DNA from: an uncultured Clostridia bacterium
GTDB lineage: Bacteria; Bacillota; Clostridia; Oscillospirales; Acutalibacteraceae
Assembly: GCA_947305635.1 (NCBI GenBank)
Contig: CAMZEG010000002.1
Span: 1-39,278 of the forward strand
Direction: 5' to 3'
DNA length: 39,278 bases
The notes below the pieces were generated by a model. That model ran no database searches and was not told where the DNA came from. It was given only the letters and a program-made list of their open reading frames with translations. Shown piece after piece: positions 32,068-39,278 of the stretch (positions are counted from its first letter, which is position 1; every line of letters begins with the position of its first letter). Position numbers and translations under genes: made by a program.

Positions 32068-33338
32068 CTTTGCGCCTCCTGTTCCGGTCGTCTGAGGGAA
32101 AAGCGGACGACGCTTGTTTCACTGAGATTCCACTCCCCCGGCCGCAGCGTCAGCTGCTCCATCTCCGGCGGGCGCAAAAACGCGTACCGTTTGGAAAAGA
32201 CCGTTTTGCCGTCCGCGGTGATCTCCAGCGTACAGCCGTTTTCCTCCTTGCGGGCGCGGAAATAAACGGTCAGCGCGTCCCCTGCCCTTTGCAGATCCAG
32301 CGTCTGCGGCACGACGTACAGCAGATCGTCCGACGGCTGCAGCTCGATCAGCCGCCGTTCCCGCGGGCGGTACAGCGCGGCGGCTTTTCCCGCCTGCGCC
32401 GCGTTTTCCGAAACGTAGTCGACGAGGTCGTTGACGTGCAGCGCGTTGCCGCAGCAGAAAACGCCGTCGACGTTCGTCATGCAGTCGCCGTCGCAGGCGG
32501 GGCCTTTGGTACGCGGATCGAGCCGGACGCCGAGCGACTGCGCGAGTTCGTTTTCCGGGATCAGCCCGACCGAAAGGATCAGCGCGTCGCAATCGACGCG
32601 GCGCTCCGTCCCGGGAATCGGGGTCATCGTTTCGTCCACTTCGGCGATCTCCACTCCTTCGAGCCGATCCGCGCCGAAGACGCGCGTCACGGTGTGGGAG
32701 AGATACAGCGGAATATCAAAATCGTATAGGCACTGGTGCAAATTGCGCGTCAGGCCGGAGGGCGTCGGCTTCGCTTCGTAAACGCCGAGCACTTCCGCCC
32801 CCTCCAGCGTCAGCCGCCGCGCCATGATCAGGCCGATGTCGCCCGAGCCGAGGATCACGCAGCGCTTTGCCGGCTGCAGGCCGAGCAGATTGGTAAAATG
32901 CTGCGCCGTGCCGGCCGTAAAGACGCCGGCGGGCCGGGTGCCGTGGATAAAGACCTGCTTCGCCGTCCGCTCGCGGCAGCCTGTCGCGAGGACGAGCGCC
33001 CTTGCGGTTTCAACCGCGACGCCGCCGCGGCTGACCGTATGGACCCGGAAGCCGTCGCCGGTGTTGTCGATCTTCGTCACGAAGGTCAGCGTTTTCACGT
33101 CGATCTCCCGCGCGCGCAGTTCATCCATATACCGTTCGGCGTATTCGGGGCCGCTGAGCTTTTCGCCGAAGCGCAGCAGGCCGAAGCCGTCGTGGATGCA
33201 TTGCTTGAGGATGCCGCCCAGCCGCGCTTCGCGCTCGAGCAGCAGAACGCGCGCGCCGCTGTCGTGGGCGCTGATCGCCGCCGCGAGCCCCGCCGGGCCG
33301 CCGCCGATGACGATCACGTCATAGAAGGATGCCGTCAT
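32064..33338 (-). CDS. FAD/NAD(P)-dependent oxidoreductase, GlpB-position subunit
   Basis: 424 residues. FAD-binding GxGxxG in VIGGGPAGLAA (10-20), second Rossmann motif LGSGDIGLIMARRL (about 163-176), then the closing D-G-VFCCGNALHVNDLVDYVS block (about 288-305). A beta-rich C-terminal 90 residues is distinctive. There is no redox-active CxxC of the disulfide reductases. Genes of this type follow GlpA-like genes in clostridial glycerol operons and probably pass electrons from G3P oxidation to NAD(P) or an Fe-S partner. Both ends overlap neighbours by ATGA. Cytosolic. Confidence 0.88.
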   Translation of the reverse strand: MTASFYDVIVIGGGPAGLAAAISAHDSGARVLLLEREARLGGILKQCIHDGFGLLRFGEKLSGPEYAERYMDELRAREIDVKTLTFVTKIDNTGDGFRVHTVSRGGVAVETARALVLATGCRERTAKQVFIHGTRPAGVFTAGTAQHFTNLLGLQPAKRCVILGSGDIGLIMARRLTLEGAEVLGVYEAKPTPSGLTRNLHQCLYDFDIPLYLSHTVTRVFGADRLEGVEIAEVDETMTPIPGTERRVDCDALILSVGLIPENELAQSLGVRLDPRTKGPACDGDCMTNVDGVFCCGNALHVNDLVDYVSENAAQAGKAAALYRPRERRLIELQPSDDLLYVVPQTLDLQRAGDALTVYFRARKEENGCTLEITADGKTVFSKRYAFLRPPEMEQLTLRPGEWNLSETSVVRFSLRRPEQEAQR

Positions 33339-35065
33339 TGCGCACCGCCCCCTTCCCCGTCTTTCGTTCTGCCATAGGTGATCACGGACGCTGCCGATGA
33401 TTTGCGGACGTCCGACAGCTCCGTGCCGAGAAACTCCGCGATAATCTTTGTCACGAGCGGCGAACAGAAGCCGCCCTGACAGCGTCCCATGCCGGGCCGC
33501 ACGCGCTTTTTGATCCCATCAAGCGTCGGCACACAGATGGGCGATTGCAGCGCGTCGAGGATCTCGCCCTTGCTGATCTCTTCGCAGCGGCAGACAATTT
33601 CGCCGTAGTCGGGATTTTCGCGGATCAGCGCGTCGCGGGCGTCGTCGTCCAGTTCGCGCAATACGGGTACGCCCTTGCGGACGGGATTGAACGACGGGTT
33701 TTCTTCCACGGCCTGCGTCTTTTGCAGCAGCGCGACCGCCATCTGCGCCACGTCGATCGCGACGGCGGGCGCGGTCGTCAGCCCCGGCGACTGGATCCCG
33801 GCGCAATGGATCAGATTCTTCGTCCTGCGGCCCGGCTCGATGACGTAATCCTCTTCGAACGTCGGAGCGCGCACGCCGGTGAAATAAGTGATGATATCGC
33901 ACTCCGAGAGCGGCGGCAGGGTCGTCTTCTGCTTGTCGAAGACCGTGCGGATGCTCTCCGGCCGCGTTTCGGTGTTCTCTTTTTCGTATGTTTCCACCGC
34001 GTCGGGCCCGGCCAGAAGATTGCCGTGGGCCGTGCGCATGACGCCGCCGCCCTTGGAATGGGTCTTGCCGTGGACGCTCAGATCCTTGACCGAGGCGATC
34101 GACTGGAGATAGGCGCCGGTCTTTTTGTCGAGGATCGAGTTGGTGCCGCGGCGCGGGTGGATGGAATAAAAGCGGTCGTGCGCCATCTTTGCGACCGCTT
34201 CCGCGAACACGCCGGCGGCGTTGATCACAAGCTTCGGGCGCAGCGTCCCGCGGTTGGTTTTCACGGCGGTGATGCGGCCGTCTTCGACCGTCATATCCAG
34301 CACGGCGGTGTTCAGCGCGACTCTCGCGCCGTTCGTGACGGCGTTTTCCGCGAACGCGATCGTCAGCCCGTAGGGGCAGACGACGCCCGCGCTGGGGTTA
34401 TAGAGCGCGAACTTCGTTTCCGTTGTCAGCTGCGGTTCGCGCCGCAGCAGTTCTTTGCCCGAAAGCAGGACGGTGTCCTCGATCCCGTCGTGGTGTTTAC
34501 GCCAGAAGGCGTACAGCGCGATCAGCGGGAACAGCGCCCGTTTTTGAAACAGCACATACTGCCCGACGCGGGAGAACGGGACGTCCAGCTCGCGGCAGAC
34601 GTCTTCGTACATGCGGTTTGCCCGGCGGATATACTTGTGCTTGAGCGAGCCCTTGCCGAGGTCGATCCCCGGGTGGACTTCGCCGTCGTTGCGGCCGGAG
34701 GCCTGCAGCGCGAGATCGGCTTCCTTTTCGACCAGCAGCACGTCGAGCTTCCATTTCATCAGCTCCCGCGCGATCGAGGCGCCGGAAATCCCGCCGCCGA
34801 TCACGAGCACGTCGGGCGCGTCGCCGTCGAGCGACCGGTCCTCGTCCGGCGGGAGCCGCATCGGGGCGTCCTTTGCGTTCGGGCAGGCGATATCGTTCAG
34901 CACATGGTGCGTGCTGTTCTTTTTTGCCGCAAGCTGACAGGCGGCAACAACGTCCGCCCAGTCGTCCAGTTCGCCGCGCAGCACGACGCAGCCGTCTTCG
35001 GCCGACGCCGTGACGCGGCCGCCGTATAACTGCTGCAGTTTGCGGTTCAAAGTCGCCGTTTTCAT
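33335..35065 (-). CDS. GlpA-like FAD-dependent glycerol-3-phosphate-type dehydrogenase
   Basis: 576 residues from the ATG at 35065; GGAGG lies 7 nt upstream, and the promoter at 35097-35125 excludes the longer frame. Domains: a small BON-like segment (1-62, ending VLNDIACP), a DAO-type FAD domain with LVIGGGISGASIAREL (87-102) and EVHPG/GRNDG around 124-133, and a C-terminal BFD-like [2Fe-2S] domain with Cys492-x-Cys494 and Cys529-x4-Cys534. The layout matches GlpA of anaerobic G3P dehydrogenase, plus the extra N-terminal segment seen in clostridial relatives. It oxidises G3P or a similar polyol phosphate. It is first in a five-gene operon whose genes overlap throughout. Confidence 0.88.
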   Translation of the reverse strand: MKTATLNRKLQQLYGGRVTASAEDGCVVLRGELDDWADVVAACQLAAKKNSTHHVLNDIACPNAKDAPMRLPPDEDRSLDGDAPDVLVIGGGISGASIARELMKWKLDVLLVEKEADLALQASGRNDGEVHPGIDLGKGSLKHKYIRRANRMYEDVCRELDVPFSRVGQYVLFQKRALFPLIALYAFWRKHHDGIEDTVLLSGKELLRREPQLTTETKFALYNPSAGVVCPYGLTIAFAENAVTNGARVALNTAVLDMTVEDGRITAVKTNRGTLRPKLVINAAGVFAEAVAKMAHDRFYSIHPRRGTNSILDKKTGAYLQSIASVKDLSVHGKTHSKGGGVMRTAHGNLLAGPDAVETYEKENTETRPESIRTVFDKQKTTLPPLSECDIITYFTGVRAPTFEEDYVIEPGRRTKNLIHCAGIQSPGLTTAPAVAIDVAQMAVALLQKTQAVEENPSFNPVRKGVPVLRELDDDARDALIRENPDYGEIVCRCEEISKGEILDALQSPICVPTLDGIKKRVRPGMGRCQGGFCSPLVTKIIAEFLGTELSDVRKSSAASVITYGRTKDGEGGGAQ

Positions 35066-35096
35066 GCCGCACCTCCGTTCCTTTGGGTTCGGTTCT

Positions 35097-35125
35097 ATCA
35101 TACACCGCGCGGGGCGGTTTGTCAA
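35097..35125 (-). promoter_or_regulatory. Promoter of the polyol-phosphate operon
   Basis: On the minus strand a perfect TTGACA (35120-35125), 17-bp spacer, TATGAT (35097-35102). Confidence 0.82.
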
Positions 35126-35150
35126 TCTGCGCCGGACTAAGAGTTGGTTA

Positions 35151-35180
35151 TTGACAGAGCTGTAATTCCTATATTATAAT
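35151..35180 (+). promoter_or_regulatory. Promoter of the GH51 gene
   Basis: Perfect TTGACA (35151-35156), 18-bp spacer, perfect TATAAT (35175-35180). The -35 boxes of the two divergent promoters are 25 bp apart. Confidence 0.85.
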
Positions 35181-35211
35181 GGAGCAAAGAACACCAACGG
35201 GAGGAACCACT

Positions 35212-37944
35212 ATGAAGTACACGATCCTCGCAAAACTCCGTCAATGGTTCGCCGCAATCGCCGCCCTGCTGGCGGCTTTCTGCGCCGGCAAAACAACGCC
35301 CCCGCCCGAGCCTGTCCGCCCGGCAGCCAACACCGTTGCCGCCTATGACGCCGACGCCGCGGACTACCGGCTGACGATCGACCCGGACACGGCTGTGGGC
35401 GACATCAGCGATCTGCTGTTCGGCATCTTCTTCGAAGACATCAACTTCGCGGCGGACGGCGGTCTCTACGCGGAAAAGGTCGTCAACCGCTCGTTTGAAT
35501 ACACGACGTTCGCCCGCGGCGATCAGCTTTACGGCTGGAGCGCCGTCGGCGGCGCCGCCCTGCGCGCGGAAACCGGGAAACCGGACGAAGCGCTGAACGA
35601 AAACAATCCGAACTTCGCCGTTGTGACCAACGACGGCGACGCGCCCGCCGGCCTTGCGAACCGCGGCTTTCTGGACGGCCTGAGCATCGACAAAGACGCG
35701 GCCTACAAGCTCTCGTTCTACGCGAAGAGCAGCGATTACACCGGCCCCGTCACAGCGCAGCTCTGCGTCGGGGAGACGGTCGTCGGAGAAGGCGCAGTCG
35801 ACGCGATCGGCGCGGACTGGACGAAATACACGCTGACTCTCACGGCGGGCGAAACGGCGTTCGAAAACGTGACGCTGCGCCTGCTGATCGGCAAGGGCAC
35901 CGTCTGCTTCGACATGATCTCCCTGTTCCCGACCGACACCTACAAGGGCCGCGAAAACGGCATGCGCAAGGATCTCGGCGAAATGCTTGAAGCGATGCAT
36001 CCGCGCTTTCTGCGTTTCCCGGGCGGCTGCGTGATCGAGGGCTACGACAAGGCGACCGCCTACAGCTGGAAGGATTCGATCGGCGTCGGCAGCGACGGCC
36101 TGCCGCTCGCCTTCAATGGGACCTACGGCGACGTCGCGGCGCGCAAACAGGGGATCAACATCTGGACGGACGTCGCTGCGACGGACGACCCCTGGCCGTG
36201 CTTTATGAGCTACGGCCTCGGCTTCTATGAGTTCTTCCGGCTCGCCGAAGACCTCGGCGCGGCCCCGGTGCCGGTGCTGAACTGCGGCCTGTTCTGCCAG
36301 ATGCGCGGGCGCGGCCCCGTCGCGATGGACGACCCCGCCTTCGCGCAGTATGTCCAGGATATGCTTGACCTCGTCGAGTTTGCCCGCGGCGACGCGGATT
36401 CCACCTGGGGTAAGGTGCGCGCCGCGCTCGGCCACCCGGAACCGTTCGATCTGCCGTTCATCGCGATCGGCAACGAGAACGAGGGGGAGGACTACTACGA
36501 GCGCTTCGCCGCGTTCCGCAAGGCGTTCGACGACGCGAAAGCGGAAAACCCGTCTTTGTACGAGGGCATCGAGCTGATCTATTCCGCGGGCGCGTCCGAC
36601 GCGACCCACGGCGCGAACTATATCAAGTCCTATGAATACGCCGAACAGTGGCTGCAATCGCACCCGGGCAAGACCGCGCTGGACTTTGCCGGCGCGACGG
36701 ATCAGCACTACTATAACGACCCCGAATGGTTTTTGCAGAACGCGGACTACTATGACCGCGGCGTTTACGGCAGAACCGACGACGCCATCACCGCCACGCG
36801 CTACGGCGGCGCAATCCCGGTCTTTTTGGGCGAATACGCCGCGCGGTCGAACCGGCTGCGCGCCGCGCTCGCCGAAGCGGCCTATATGACCGGTCTCGAG
36901 CGCAACGGCGACATCGTGCGGATGGCGGCCTACGCTCCCCTCTTCGGCAACCTGACCGCGACGCACTGGTCGCCGAACCTGATCTGGTACAACAACCATC
37001 AGGTCACCGGCTCGATCAACTACTATGTCCAGAAGCTGTTCATGCTGAATCAGGGCAAAACGCTGCTGCAATCGACGCTCGACGGCGCGGCGGTCCCGCA
37101 AAAGGATATCGTCGGCAAGATCGGCGTCGGCACCTGGTACACGTCGGCGGCGTTCGACAATGTCAAAATCACCGACAACAAAACGGGCCGCGTGCTCGAC
37201 CGCGACCGCTTCACCCTGCCGGGTTACTTCGTCAACTGGACGACCCCGACCGACGGCAAATGGCGCACCAAGAACGGCAAGCTGGTCCAGCTCGAAACCT
37301 CGATGAACTATTCCAACACCGGCTCGGTCGCCTATTTCGGCGACGAGACGTGGTCGAACTACACCTATGAACTCGACGCCCAAAAGCGCGGCGGCGAAGA
37401 GGGCTTCATGATCTCCTTCGGCGTGCAGGATACCGAGAACAATATCATCTGGAACATCGGCGGCTGGCAGAACACGGTCTCGTGCCTGCAGATTGTTGAA
37501 AACGGCGAAAAGACCGGCCAGATCCCCGGCACGGTGAAGCCGTTCACCGCCGAGGAGGGCAAGACCTATCATCTGAAAATCGTCGTCGACGGCCGCCGCA
37601 TCCAGTGCTATATCGACGGTGAAAAATATGTCGATTTCAAGACCGGCTCCGACAGCGAGGCCGACGCCTATCAGGTCGTGTCGACCGACGACAGCGGCGA
37701 CGTGATCGTCAAGCTGGTCAACGTCACCGGCAGCGACCGCACCTTTGCTGTCGACCTCGGCGAAAAGCAGACCGCTTCGACCGCCCGCGTCTCGCAGCTC
37801 AAAGGCACCGACCTCGACAACGACAACATCCTCGGTCAGCCGGAGGCCTGTAAGATCGAAGATTTCACGCTCGACGGCGTGTCCGCCCGGTTCAACTACA
37901 CCGCGCCCGCCTATTCCGTGACGGTGCTGCGACTTTCGAAATAA
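35212..37944 (+). CDS. Exported GH51 alpha-L-arabinofuranosidase with LamG-like insert
   Basis: 910 residues from the ATG at 35212; the in-frame ATG at 35179 lies in the -10 box. A signal peptide (about 1-25) is followed by a TPPPEP linker. The first beta-domain (about 45-240) includes GIFFEDINFAADGGLYAE and a CBM4/9-like part. The TIM barrel (about 245-600) has LRFPGGC (267-273), acid/base Glu422 in IGNENEG and nucleophile Glu541 in FLGEYAA. A concanavalin/LamG-like domain (about 650-830), with DGKWRTKNGKLVQ and a YHLKIVVDGRRIQCYIDG-type strand, is inserted before the closing beta-sandwich (about 830-910). The enzyme removes L-arabinofuranose side chains from plant arabinan, arabinoxylan or arabinogalactan outside the cell. 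No sortase motif. Monocistronic. Confidence 0.93.
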   Translation: MKYTILAKLRQWFAAIAALLAAFCAGKTTPPPEPVRPAANTVAAYDADAADYRLTIDPDTAVGDISDLLFGIFFEDINFAADGGLYAEKVVNRSFEYTTFARGDQLYGWSAVGGAALRAETGKPDEALNENNPNFAVVTNDGDAPAGLANRGFLDGLSIDKDAAYKLSFYAKSSDYTGPVTAQLCVGETVVGEGAVDAIGADWTKYTLTLTAGETAFENVTLRLLIGKGTVCFDMISLFPTDTYKGRENGMRKDLGEMLEAMHPRFLRFPGGCVIEGYDKATAYSWKDSIGVGSDGLPLAFNGTYGDVAARKQGINIWTDVAATDDPWPCFMSYGLGFYEFFRLAEDLGAAPVPVLNCGLFCQMRGRGPVAMDDPAFAQYVQDMLDLVEFARGDADSTWGKVRAALGHPEPFDLPFIAIGNENEGEDYYERFAAFRKAFDDAKAENPSLYEGIELIYSAGASDATHGANYIKSYEYAEQWLQSHPGKTALDFAGATDQHYYNDPEWFLQNADYYDRGVYGRTDDAITATRYGGAIPVFLGEYAARSNRLRAALAEAAYMTGLERNGDIVRMAAYAPLFGNLTATHWSPNLIWYNNHQVTGSINYYVQKLFMLNQGKTLLQSTLDGAAVPQKDIVGKIGVGTWYTSAAFDNVKITDNKTGRVLDRDRFTLPGYFVNWTTPTDGKWRTKNGKLVQLETSMNYSNTGSVAYFGDETWSNYTYELDAQKRGGEEGFMISFGVQDTENNIIWNIGGWQNTVSCLQIVENGEKTGQIPGTVKPFTAEEGKTYHLKIVVDGRRIQCYIDGEKYVDFKTGSDSEADAYQVVSTDDSGDVIVKLVNVTGSDRTFAVDLGEKQTASTARVSQLKGTDLDNDNILGQPEACKIEDFTLDGVSARFNYTAPAYSVTVLRLSK

Positions 37945-37957
37945 ACCTAACAGCGAA

Positions 37958-37988
37958 ACCCGCCCTTCCTGAGGGCGGGTGCTTTTTT
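37958..37988 (+). terminator. Terminator of the GH51 gene
   Basis: ACCCGCCCT / AGGGCGGGT stem with TCCTG loop (37958-37980), followed by TTTTTT (37983-37988). Confidence 0.9.
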
Positions 37989-37998
37989 GCCTTTTGGC

Positions 37999-38027
37999 TT
38001 GCAAAACGGCGCGTTCCGTGCTACAAT
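37999..38027 (+). promoter_or_regulatory. Promoter of the PAP2 gene
   Basis: TTGCAA (37999-38004), 17-bp spacer, TACAAT (38022-38027). Confidence 0.75.
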
Positions 38028-38055
38028 AAGGTATCAACCGAAAGGAGAGACATCT

Positions 38056-39081
38056 ATGACAAGAAAAAAGAGAGCCTGGCTGTCCGTCGTACTGTTCGTC
38101 GTGATCTTTGCGGGACTGCTGATTACGGCGACCTTCACCGACCTGCAGGTCAGCCAAATCCTCACAAGCAAGGCGCTTGCCGCCCATACCTATCTGACCA
38201 ACGCGAGCCCCTTCGGGGTCGCGCTTGAAGCGCTCGGCAGCGACCCGGTCTATCTCGCGTTCGCGTTCGCGTTTTCGCTGCTGTTCTGGTACTGCCTGCG
38301 GAAAAAGAATATGCCGGCCGTGCCGAAGACGCTGCTCGCCTGCGTGATGGGCGTCTGCGCGATGATTGCGAACTATGTGCTGGTTGACGACACGATGGGC
38401 TATATCGAAGAGCATCTCACCGGCGAATACGGCGCGTTCGTGGAACACGAGCAGCTTGCCAACCACGCGTGGCTGATGGTCATCGTCATTGTCGTCGCGG
38501 CGCTGCTGACGGCGCTGCTGCTGCTGGCGACAAAGAACTTCAACGAAGCGCAGACCGAACGGCTCTTTGCGGTCGCGGTCGCGACACTGGTCTTTCTCGT
38601 GGTTTCCACCATCGTCCTGCACGTGATCAAAAAGCCGGTCGGCCGCGTCCGCTTCCGCGCGATGAACGTTGCCGACGCCGATCCCGCCCTCGCGGACGCC
38701 TACGGCTTCTCGCACTACGCCCGCTGGTTCGAGCATCACGGCCAGTGGATCACCAAGGATCAAATGCTGGCGATGTTCGGCACCACCGACGCGCTGAAAT
38801 CCTTCCCGAGCGGCCACACCAACGCGGCGGGCGCCTCCTATCTGATGCCGATGCTGAACGACGCGCTACGCATCAAAAACAAGGGCGTGCGCGCCCTGAT
38901 GTGGATCTGCCCGGTCGTGATCACCGGTCTTGTGGCGGTCAGCCGGATCATTGTCGGCGCCCACTTCTTCTCCGACGTCCTTGTCGGCGGGACCTGCGCG
39001 TTCGTGTGCATGATTGTCAGCCGCGAGATCTTCGTCTGCAGAGGCGCCAACGTCAAAGCGATGTTCGACAAAGAGGCGTAA
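38056..39081 (+). CDS. PAP2-family membrane phosphatase
   Basis: 341 residues from the ATG at 38056, which follows AAAGGAG; the longer frame would start before the promoter. About six hydrophobic helices are visible. The three phosphatase motifs are present: KKPVGRVRFR (KX6RP-like, with Phe in place of Pro), FPSGHT, and SRIIVGAHFFSDVLVGG (SRX5HX3D). The active site should face outside. A long extracytoplasmic loop between motifs 1 and 2 (about 198-255) is larger than in small bacterial PAP2 proteins. Substrates may be undecaprenyl pyrophosphate, phosphatidate or sugar phosphates; not decidable here. Monocistronic, followed by a terminator. Confidence 0.9.
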   Translation: MTRKKRAWLSVVLFVVIFAGLLITATFTDLQVSQILTSKALAAHTYLTNASPFGVALEALGSDPVYLAFAFAFSLLFWYCLRKKNMPAVPKTLLACVMGVCAMIANYVLVDDTMGYIEEHLTGEYGAFVEHEQLANHAWLMVIVIVVAALLTALLLLATKNFNEAQTERLFAVAVATLVFLVVSTIVLHVIKKPVGRVRFRAMNVADADPALADAYGFSHYARWFEHHGQWITKDQMLAMFGTTDALKSFPSGHTNAAGASYLMPMLNDALRIKNKGVRALMWICPVVITGLVAVSRIIVGAHFFSDVLVGGTCAFVCMIVSREIFVCRGANVKAMFDKEA

Positions 39082-39111
39082 GCCACTCCGCATACAGCAA
39101 TAAATAGAGAG

Positions 39112-39139
39112 AGACGGCGCCGCGGCGCCGTCTTCTTTT
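39112..39139 (+). terminator. Terminator of the PAP2 gene
   Basis: AGACGGCGCCG directly followed by its complement CGGCGCCGTCT (39112-39133), then TTCTTTTCC. The perfect palindrome must open a few pairs to form a loop. Confidence 0.82.
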
Positions 39140-39177
39140 CCGGCATGGAAAAGGCTGAATTTTTTTCAGAAAAGAAC

Positions 39178-39206
39178 TTGACAACCGCGGCGGTTTGTGC
39201 TAATAT
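39178..39206 (+). promoter_or_regulatory. Promoter of tRNA-Arg(ACG)
   Basis: Perfect TTGACA (39178-39183), 17-bp spacer, TAATAT (39201-39206), about 12 nt ahead of the likely transcription start region and 18 nt before the tRNA. Confidence 0.82.
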
Positions 39207-39224
39207 ACTTTGGCACAAGCAAAT

Positions 39225-39278
39225 GCGCTGGTAGCTCAGCTGGATAGAGTGTTTGGCTACGAACCAAAAGGTCGGGGG
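39225..39278 (+). tRNA. tRNA-Arg (anticodon ACG), cut by window end
   Basis: 54 nt visible: acceptor 5' strand GCGCTGG, TA, D-stem GCTC/GAGT with AGCTGGATA loop, and anticodon stem TTTGG/CCAAA around loop CTACGAA. Anticodon ACG (inosine-modified in bacteria) reads CGU, CGC and CGA. The T-arm and 3' acceptor strand lie outside the window. Confidence 0.9.

Noticed and set aside
35137-38817. Very long open frame (1226 codons) on the strand opposite GH51 and PAP2
   Set aside because: It is antisense to two well-supported genes, crosses their terminator and promoter, and translates to Arg/Val/Asp-rich sequence with no family motif. GC-rich codon bias (few TTA, CTA, TCA codons) keeps such frames open. 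Similar antisense frames at 16284-18749, 19045-21135, 9666-11393, 7095-8681 and 1432-2775 are rejected for the same reason.

Overview
The window looks like a chromosomal segment from an anaerobic, GC-rich Clostridia member, probably an uncultured Oscillospirales/Ruminococcaceae-type gut or rumen bacterium. The sequence basis is AGGAGG-type ribosome binding sites, sigma-A promoters with 16-18 bp spacers, occasional TTG starts, an L13 N-terminus of the Oscillospirales type, secreted FN3 proteins with a YTGK-type Ig-like domain, GPH-family sugar symporters and a Firmicutes-type GalT. The taxonomy is inference.

Layout. 1-35 is the start of rplM (minus) with its promoter and a short hairpin leader. 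136-487 has no gene but carries small degenerate tandem repeats. 542-1324 is a TIM-barrel sugar isomerase/epimerase. 1582-2799 is an exported metallophosphoesterase. 2936-5625 is a two-gene operon (GH30 hydrolase, then a secreted Ig/FN3 protein, ATGA-coupled). 5859-7082 is an exported DUF4474 protein. 7146-11132 is a minus-strand module of a GH5 endoglycoceramidase-like enzyme, a GH130 phosphorylase and a GPH symporter, which suggests import and intracellular breakdown of a beta-linked oligosaccharide. 11390-12613 is an M29 aminopeptidase. A tRNA-Arg(CCU), a membrane-anchored unknown protein and a PRK06851-type ATPase follow. 15192-18689 is galT plus a second secreted Ig/FN3 protein.

18750-28225 holds two divergent operons sharing a 160-bp promoter region. 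Leftward: metallophosphoesterase, MFS transporter, GH63/MGH1-like (alpha/alpha)6 hydrolase and a stand-alone beta-mannosidase-type Ig domain. Rightward: membrane-anchored metallophosphoesterase, GH127-like protein with the Glu/Cys zinc quartet, an endonuclease/exonuclease/phosphatase (EEP) enzyme and a second TIM-barrel isomerase. 28363-35065 is a tightly overlapped minus-strand operon for polyol phosphate oxidation: GlpA-like dehydrogenase, FAD/NAD oxidoreductase, DUF1667 protein, FGGY kinase and an AGPS-like FAD enzyme. 35212-37944 is an exported GH51 arabinofuranosidase, 38056-39081 a PAP2 membrane phosphatase, and the window ends inside a tRNA-Arg(ACG).

Together, GH30, GH51, GH127-like and GalT fit use of arabinogalactan-type plant glycans, and GH5/GH130/GPH fit a second beta-oligosaccharide. 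Three calcineurin-type phosphoesterases and an EEP enzyme lie among these genes, and a glycerol-phosphate-type operon lies beside them, so phosphorylated glycans or glycolipids are possible substrates (inference). No transcription factor, two-component system, ABC transporter, CRISPR array, IS element or phage gene was recognised. Regulation is therefore likely from outside the window; several palindromes at promoters are the candidate operators.
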